Shown here piece after piece: positions 43,019 to 47,967 of a stretch of 47,967 nucleotides of DNA. Both the position numbers and the translations under genes were made by a program. Position 1 is the stretch's first letter, and each line of letters opens with the position of its first letter. A model generated the notes under the pieces. That model saw only the letters and a program-made list of their open reading frames with translations. It was not told the DNA's origin and ran no database searches. Origin of the DNA: Campylobacter concisus (GTDB lineage Bacteria; Campylobacterota; Campylobacteria; Campylobacterales; Campylobacteraceae). Location of the stretch: NCBI RefSeq assembly GCF_003049085.1, contig NZ_PIQX01000010.1:1-47967 (forward strand), written 5' to 3'.

Positions 43019-43024
43019 TATAAT
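43019..43024 (+). promoter_or_regulatory. -10 box of the mqnE operon
   Basis: Consensus TATAAT preceded by TTTGCC, 35 nt before the mqnE ATG, in the divergent region with the glnD-like gene. The RBS is weak (TTTAGGACG). Confidence 0.6.
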
Positions 43025-43059
43025 GAAGCCTTAAGTTCAGCTTTAGGACGATATAAATA

Positions 43060-44121
43060 ATGAATCTATTACAAAAACTAAAAAGTGGCGAGAGATTAAG
43101 CAAGCAAGAGGCTTTTTCGCTTTATGAGCTTGATCTTTTTACCTTGGCTAAATTTGCCGATAAAAAACGTAGAAAACTGCATGGCAACAAGGTTTTTTTT
43201 AATGTAAATCGCCACATAAACCCAACAAATATCTGTGCTGATATCTGTAAATTTTGCGCATTTTCGGCTCACAGAAAAAATCCAAATCCATACTTAATGA
43301 GCCACGAAGAAATTTTAAAGATCGTTGATGAGAGCGTGAGCCACGGCGTAAAGGAGATACACATCGTGTCAGCTCACAACGCACAAAGCGGCTGGCAGTG
43401 GTATTTAGAAATTTTTAAAAAGATAAAGGCAGCTCATCCAGAGCTTCACGTAAAGGCGATGACGGCAGCTGAGATCGACTTTTTATCAAGGCATTATGGC
43501 TTAAGCTACGATGAGGTGATAGAAAAGATGCTCGAATACGGCGTCGATAGCATGCCAGGCGGCGGGGCTGAAATTTTTGATGAAGAGGTCAGGGCTAAAA
43601 TTTGCAAAGGCAAAGTAAGTAGCGAAAACTGGCTCAAAATCCATAAAATGTGGCACGATCACGGCAAGCAAAGCAATGCAACAATGCTTTTTGGCCACAT
43701 AGAAAGCCGCGATAACAGGATCGATCACATGCTAAGGATTAGGGACTTGCAAGATGAAACTGGCGGATTTAACGCGTTTATCCCACTAGTTTATCAAAGA
43801 GAAAATAACTACTTAAAAGATGTGAAATTTCTAGGATCAGCTGAAATTTTAAAGACTCTGGCGATCTCACGTCTTGTGCTTGATAATGTCCCACATATCA
43901 AAGCTTACTGGGCTACTTCGACGCTAAATTTAGCGATGATAGCTCAGGAATTTGGTGCCGATGATCTTGATGGCACGATAGAAAAAGAGAGCATCCAAAG
44001 TGCAGCTGGCGCAAATAGCGCAAATGGCGTTACACTAAAGACATTTTGCGATCTCATAAAAACATCTGGTTTTACGCCAGTTGAGCGTGATAGCTTATAT
44101 AACGAACTTAAAATTTACTAA
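43060..44121 (+). CDS. mqnE: Aminofutalosine synthase
   Basis: 353 residues. Radical SAM motif C59-X3-C63-X2-C66 in NICADICKFCAFSAHRK; NVNRHINPTN and MPGGGAEIF are MqnE/MqnC-family hallmarks. It joins SAM-derived adenosyl radical with 3-enolpyruvyl-benzoate in the futalosine route of menaquinone synthesis, the route used by Campylobacter. The HGNKVFFNVNRHINPTNIC region favours MqnE over MqnC. It heads a five-gene run in which the next two genes handle purines, fitting a pathway that releases adenine. Confidence 0.92.
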   Translation: MNLLQKLKSGERLSKQEAFSLYELDLFTLAKFADKKRRKLHGNKVFFNVNRHINPTNICADICKFCAFSAHRKNPNPYLMSHEEILKIVDESVSHGVKEIHIVSAHNAQSGWQWYLEIFKKIKAAHPELHVKAMTAAEIDFLSRHYGLSYDEVIEKMLEYGVDSMPGGGAEIFDEEVRAKICKGKVSSENWLKIHKMWHDHGKQSNATMLFGHIESRDNRIDHMLRIRDLQDETGGFNAFIPLVYQRENNYLKDVKFLGSAEILKTLAISRLVLDNVPHIKAYWATSTLNLAMIAQEFGADDLDGTIEKESIQSAAGANSANGVTLKTFCDLIKTSGFTPVERDSLYNELKIY

Positions 44122-44133
44122 AAGGAGCTTGGG

Positions 44134-45426
44134 GTGAAATTTTTTGACTTAGCACAAAACAAAACGAGTGTGAAGCAGGAATTTGGAGCGGGACTTACGA
44201 CGTTTTTAGCGATGATGTATATCGTGCCGGTAAATGCGATCATTATGAGCAAAACTGGTATGCCTTATGAGGCACTAATCACTGCAACTGCGCTAATTAC
44301 CATCTTTTCTACGATATTAAATGGTCTTTGGGCGAACACGCCAGTTGCGATGAGCGTTGGCATGGGGCTTAACGCTTATTTTACATTTGGTCTTTGCATC
44401 GGCATGAAGGTGCCTTGGCAAACGGCTCTTGGCGTTGTTTTCTTAAGTGGCGTGATATTTGTCGTCTTATCTTTTACAAATTTTAGGATGTGGATAATTA
44501 GATCCATCCCACTTGATCTAAGAAGGGCGATAAGCGCTGGCATAGGCACATTTATCAGCTTTGTGGCGTTTCAGCAAATGGGCTTTATCGTAAATAGCGA
44601 CGCAGTTTTGGTTGGTATAGGAAATTTCAAAGATCCAAACGTACTTCTTGGCGTTTTGGGACTATTTTTAGTTATTTGCTTTTGGGCGTGGAAGATAAAG
44701 GGCGCGTTTATCCTAGCTGTGCTTGCTACTTCAGTGATAGCTTGGGTGCTTGGTATCGCTCCTCATCCAACAGAAATTTTCTCAACTCCGGCTTCTATCT
44801 CTCCGATATTTTTAGAGCTTGATATAAAAGGCGCGCTTAGTCTAGCCTTGCTGCCAGTTGTTATCACCTTTTTTGTGACTGATCTTTTTGACTCGATAGG
44901 CACACTAGCTGGTGTAGGCACGAGGGCTGGAATTTTTGATGAAAACAAAAAAGATGGCGTCGTAAAACTTGAAAAAACTCTTGAAGCTGACGCTATTGCT
45001 ACGGCAGCTGGCTCACTTGTAGGCGTAAGTACGACCACATCGTTTGTAGAGAGTGCTAGCGGTGTAGAAGAGGGCGGTAGAACTGGTCTAACGGCTGTAT
45101 TTTGCGGACTTTTATTTATACTTACACTCTTTATGTTGCCACTTTTTAAAGCGATCCCTGGCAATGCCATTTATCCGATCCTTGTAATGGTTGGCGTGCT
45201 TATGTTTGCTGAGCTTGCTAGTATAAATTTCAAAGATCCAGCCATTGCAGTTGCGACATTTTTTATAGTTGTGCTTATCCCGCTTACTTACTCGATCACA
45301 AACGGCCTTGCATTTGGCTTTATGTCATACGTAATAGTTAAGCTCATAAAGAGAGAATTTAGCGATATAAATTTAGGTGTAGTCGTGCTAGCGCTCATTA
45401 GTTTTATCGTATTTTTAGTGCATTGA
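44134..45426 (+). CDS. NCS2-family purine permease (AzgA/GhxP type)
   Basis: 430 residues from GTG 44134 (AAAAGGAG upstream), with about 12-14 membrane segments. GLTTFLAMMYIVPVNAIIM and MSVGMGLNAYFTFGLC lie in the substrate helices; LFDSIGTLAGVGTRAG and SLVGVSTTTSFVESASGVEEGGRTG are family signatures. AzgA-type members import adenine, guanine or hypoxanthine by proton symport. Placement between mqnE and a purine phosphoribosyltransferase suggests salvage of free purine bases. Confidence 0.92.
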   Translation: MKFFDLAQNKTSVKQEFGAGLTTFLAMMYIVPVNAIIMSKTGMPYEALITATALITIFSTILNGLWANTPVAMSVGMGLNAYFTFGLCIGMKVPWQTALGVVFLSGVIFVVLSFTNFRMWIIRSIPLDLRRAISAGIGTFISFVAFQQMGFIVNSDAVLVGIGNFKDPNVLLGVLGLFLVICFWAWKIKGAFILAVLATSVIAWVLGIAPHPTEIFSTPASISPIFLELDIKGALSLALLPVVITFFVTDLFDSIGTLAGVGTRAGIFDENKKDGVVKLEKTLEADAIATAAGSLVGVSTTTSFVESASGVEEGGRTGLTAVFCGLLFILTLFMLPLFKAIPGNAIYPILVMVGVLMFAELASINFKDPAIAVATFFIVVLIPLTYSITNGLAFGFMSYVIVKLIKREFSDINLGVVVLALISFIVFLVH

Positions 45427-45438
45427 TAAGGATGAAAG

Positions 45439-45879
45439 ATGATATTTTATAGCTACGATGAATTTGCTGTTGATACTAAAAAGATGGCAAAACAGATAAA
45501 AGATGAGTTTGACCCAGAGGTGATACTAGCTGTGGCAAGAGGCGGTTTAACGCTTGGCCACTCGCTAGCTGTTGCGCTTAATAATAGAAATTTATTCACC
45601 TTAAATTCTATTCATTATGAAGATACAAACAAACTTGATACGATTAATATCTTTAATGTGCCAGATCTTAGCAAATACACTAAAATTTTACTCGTAGATG
45701 ACATCATCGATAGTGGAGAGAGCATGGTCGAGATAAAAAGAGAGCTACTCAAGTGTTATCCAAAATTAGATATAAAAATAGCGACCGTCTTTTATAAAGA
45801 GAAGGCTCTGCTTTTGCCAGAATTTAAGGTAAAAGAGGCTCACGATTGGATCGAGTTTTTTTGGGATATACATATTTAA
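45439..45879 (+). CDS. Purine phosphoribosyltransferase (Gpt/Hpt-like)
   Basis: 146 residues. AVARGGLTLGHSLAVALNNR forms the N-terminal loop; the PRPP motif is ILLVDDIIDSGES and the C-terminal base-binding hood includes DWIEFFWDIH. This is typical of short xanthine/hypoxanthine-guanine phosphoribosyltransferases. It converts the bases imported by the adjacent permease, or released by the futalosine route, to nucleotides using PRPP. Exact base preference cannot be set from sequence. Confidence 0.88.
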   Translation: MIFYSYDEFAVDTKKMAKQIKDEFDPEVILAVARGGLTLGHSLAVALNNRNLFTLNSIHYEDTNKLDTINIFNVPDLSKYTKILLVDDIIDSGESMVEIKRELLKCYPKLDIKIATVFYKEKALLLPEFKVKEAHDWIEFFWDIHI

Positions 45880-45888
45880 GGAAAATTT

Positions 45889-47106
45889 TTGCTAGATAAA
45901 TTTAGAGAATTTGTTGGACATCACGTCGCCTTTAGCGTATTTTTGATATGTTTGATTGATTGTATATTTTTACTTTATACGGCAAATTCTCTTAGTATAA
46001 GTTACAGTGAAGCTGAAATTTTTTTTAACAAACAAAATTTTCTTAGCCATGTTTTAAAATTAAGCGTTCAAATTTTTGGTCAAACAGATATTGCTCTAAG
46101 ATCTGTGATGATCGCTTTTCATGTCATAAGCGTCGTTTTAATGTATAAGGTAAGCAAATTTTACATTAAATTGGAGTTTGACAGACTTATTGCGGTATTG
46201 CTTTTTATCTTACTTCCTGGCACGCTAGCTTCAGCTCTTATCGTCAATAATGCTGGGCTTTGCGTTATGCTGGCGCTCTTATGTATATACTTTTTTCATG
46301 TTAAAAATAAAATTTTATTCGTAACATTTTTTTGTCTTTCTTTTTTTATAGATGGCGATTTTTTGATATTTTACGCAGGATTTTTTATATTTGCACTTTA
46401 CAAAAGAAAGCCGCCTCTTGCTTGGCTAAGTGCTATTTTGTTTTTACTCACGCTTTACTTTTTTGGTTTTGATACAAATGGTAGGCCAAGTGGGCACTTT
46501 ATCGATACTTTTGGTATCTTTGCCGCTGTTTTCTCGCCATTTGTCTTTATATTTTTTGTCTATACGATTTATAGAATTTGGGTTAAGGAAAAGAAGGATC
46601 TCTTATGGTTTATTGTGATTTGCTCATTTTGCTTTTGCATGATAGTCTCAGTGCGCCAAAGGTTGGAACTTGAGCAGTTTTTGCCATTTTGCGTGATCGC
46701 AACGCCACTTATGGTAAGAGTATTTTTTAATTCGTATCGTGTAAGATTGCCAAAATTTAGAAAAGGCTATAAAATTTGCACGACCTTAGTGATGCTTTTT
46801 TTAGCCTTAAACTGGTCGATGATCGTATTTAATCAAATTTTCTATCTATTTTTAGACAACCCAACAAAACATTTTGTCTATAAATTTGATATTGTAAAAG
46901 AGCTTGCTGCTAAATTAAAAGAAGCGGAAATTAAGGATTTATACACTGATAATAAAAAGCTTGCTTTAAGACTTAAATTTTACGGTATAGATGTAAGAGA
47001 TGAGTCTAAAAATTTATTAGTAAGCGCCGATCTAGATGAAAAATCAAAATTTTGCATAGAAAAAATGGGAAAAGTAATCGCAAATTTTGATGTAAGAGGT
47101 AAGTAG
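45889..47106 (+). CDS. GT39/ArnT-like multispanning membrane protein
   Basis: 405 residues from TTG 45889 (TAAGGAAAA upstream). About nine membrane segments. The first periplasmic loop has SEAEIFFNKQNFL and FGQTDIALRSVMIAFHVIS, echoing the DE/R-x-x-x motif of GT39/PMT-type glycosyltransferases (R in ALRSVM) though the catalytic Asp-Glu pair reads S-E-A-E. Such enzymes transfer a sugar from a lipid-linked donor. Donor and acceptor are unknown. Confidence 0.65.
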   Translation: MLDKFREFVGHHVAFSVFLICLIDCIFLLYTANSLSISYSEAEIFFNKQNFLSHVLKLSVQIFGQTDIALRSVMIAFHVISVVLMYKVSKFYIKLEFDRLIAVLLFILLPGTLASALIVNNAGLCVMLALLCIYFFHVKNKILFVTFFCLSFFIDGDFLIFYAGFFIFALYKRKPPLAWLSAILFLLTLYFFGFDTNGRPSGHFIDTFGIFAAVFSPFVFIFFVYTIYRIWVKEKKDLLWFIVICSFCFCMIVSVRQRLELEQFLPFCVIATPLMVRVFFNSYRVRLPKFRKGYKICTTLVMLFLALNWSMIVFNQIFYLFLDNPTKHFVYKFDIVKELAAKLKEAEIKDLYTDNKKLALRLKFYGIDVRDESKNLLVSADLDEKSKFCIEKMGKVIANFDVRGK

Positions 47107-47808
47107 ATGCATAAAAACAAGGGTTTTACTGTTATAGAGCTTATTTTTGTAATCATTGCCGTTGGCATACTTGCAGCAATGATCATACCAAGGCTAGAAA
47201 TAAATGGAGCTAGAGAGGCAGCTACACAGATGCTAACGCATATAAGGTACGCCCAGCACCTTGCCATGCAAGATGATAAATTTGTACATTCAGAAAATGA
47301 AAAATTTTGGTTTAAAATGAGATGGGGGATAGCTATTAATGACACTAGTTTACAAGAGTGCTCTGTAGATGAGCCTGGGGTTAAATCTTGGAAATATAGT
47401 ATTTTTTATGATAAAAGAGGTAGTGGTAATAAATTTAGTGGTAACTTAAATTCCAAAGAAGAGGTTGCCATCGATACACAAAAATCAAACAAATTCTTAA
47501 GTGCGGGCTGGAGAGGCATTCCTCAGTCCTATTGCAATAAAATTAATACAGATTTAAATATCGAAAAAAAATATGGTATAAAATCGGTTAAATTTGTTGG
47601 TAGTTGCGGAAAAGGCAAAACGCAAACCATTGATTTTGATGAATTAGGTAGGCCCATGAGAGTGGTGAGTGTTACTAACAATAAAGGAGCAAAAAGGCCT
47701 TATTCAAGACTATTGAAAGGTGATTGCAAGATAGTTTTAACAGATAAAAATAACAATGTAACCTCTATAAATATAGAAAAAAGAAGTGGATACGCATATA
47801 TAAACTAA
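47107..47808 (+). CDS. Type IV pseudopilin-like protein
   Basis: 233 residues starting right after the previous stop. Prepilin leader MHKNKG|FTVIELIFVIIAVGILAAMIIP with cleavage after G6, F+1 and the conserved Glu at +5, then one membrane helix. The C-terminal part is globular, with cysteines spaced QECSVDE, SYCNKIN, GSCGKG and GDCKIV, likely two disulfides. Similar to pseudopilins of competence or type II secretion machines. Coupled to the GT39-like gene. Confidence 0.85.
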   Translation: MHKNKGFTVIELIFVIIAVGILAAMIIPRLEINGAREAATQMLTHIRYAQHLAMQDDKFVHSENEKFWFKMRWGIAINDTSLQECSVDEPGVKSWKYSIFYDKRGSGNKFSGNLNSKEEVAIDTQKSNKFLSAGWRGIPQSYCNKINTDLNIEKKYGIKSVKFVGSCGKGKTQTIDFDELGRPMRVVSVTNNKGAKRPYSRLLKGDCKIVLTDKNNNVTSINIEKRSGYAYIN

Positions 47809-47967
47809 ACCCTATAAACCTAATAATAAAAAATACACAATTTAAAATTTTTAAGCGCCTAACAATTTTTCTCAAATTCCCTAATTATTTCAACTATCTT
47901 TAAGTATTGCTCATATATAATTCCAGCTCACGAAACGAGAAACCACCTTTAACTTCATTGGTTAATA
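47809..47967 (-). other. Possible 3' end of a frameshifted minus-strand gene
   Basis: On the minus strand one frame reads LTNEVKGGFSFREL and stops; a second frame in line with it reads IIYEQYLKIVEIIREFEKNC and stops near 47864. Together they look like the tail of one gene split by a frameshift, but only about 100 nt lie inside the window and no family is recognised. Confidence 0.25.

Noticed and set aside
1-47967. tRNA, rRNA, CRISPR array or insertion sequence
   Set aside because: I saw no T-loop GTTCGA sets, no regular spaced repeats and no transposase-like reading frame. A dedicated RNA search could still find a small RNA.

Overview
The window looks like a Campylobacter chromosome, most likely from the C. 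concisus group. The DNA is AT-rich and uses short extended -10 promoters of the type TTTTGGCTAAAAT. Several gene orders match my memory of Campylobacter jejuni: alaS / maf / pbpA; pgpA / ATP-sulfurylase-like / orphan response regulator (HP1021/CemR family) / ispDF, with mrp and dapD nearby; a hemH / oxidoreductase pair; and a ciaD-like gene before cca. Species assignment is inference, since no database was available.

Layout. (1) 1-3200: the 3' end of an M15 peptidase gene, a LysE exporter, a DsrE-like protein, a DUF4299-like protein and a secreted YD-repeat-like protein. (2) 3204-7287: a compositionally distinct block holding a SLAC1/TDT transporter, a Crp/Fnr regulator with a C-X2-C-X2-C cluster, a Tat-lipoprotein sulfide:quinone-oxidoreductase-like flavoprotein, two small DUF2892 membrane proteins, an A10/G10 tract merging into a hairpin, and leuD. 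Proline codons change abruptly at the leuD/leuB border. (3) 7291-14284: leuB, a small TPR-like gene, a ciaD-like gene and cca overlap one another; then come trmL, a secreted nuclease/phosphatase-family protein, a 50-residue membrane protein and glyS. (4) 14327-21793, minus strand: a phosphoethanolamine transferase and the overlapping operon alaS, 4-TM protein, maf, pbpA, plus comEA-like. (5) 21961-24294, plus strand: Gfo/Idh-like oxidoreductase and hemH, then an unknown 153-residue protein behind a clear sigma-54 promoter. (6) 24348-27988, minus strand: ispDF, orphan regulator, ATP-sulfurylase-like gene, pgpA. (7) 28104-36260: thiC-mrp, ACT/PFL pair, two hypotheticals, a YagU-like protein, dapD and a DJ-1/PfpI-like protein lacking its cysteine. 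(8) 36332-37136: a decayed fic gene. (9) 37276-42946, minus strand: a CsgG-like lipoprotein with a Tyr/Arg/Gly-rich secreted protein, then glnD-like and glmS. (10) 43060-47808: mqnE, purine permease, purine phosphoribosyltransferase, GT39-like membrane protein and a pseudopilin.

The most interesting item is the 3.2-6.7 kb block, which reads as a self-contained sulfide/reactive-sulfur module. The transporter promoter and the flavoprotein promoter share an inverted repeat GTAAC-N3-GT(T/C)AC. In both, a TAGGTA block and a CATAAA hexamer follow at exactly the same distances (25 and 37 nt from the operator centre). The transporter copy also lies just downstream of the regulator gene's own TATAAT. 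This predicts a two-promoter, autoregulated regulon run by the cysteine-rich Crp/Fnr protein. The module ends in a homopolymeric G tract that could make read-through into leuD phase variable.
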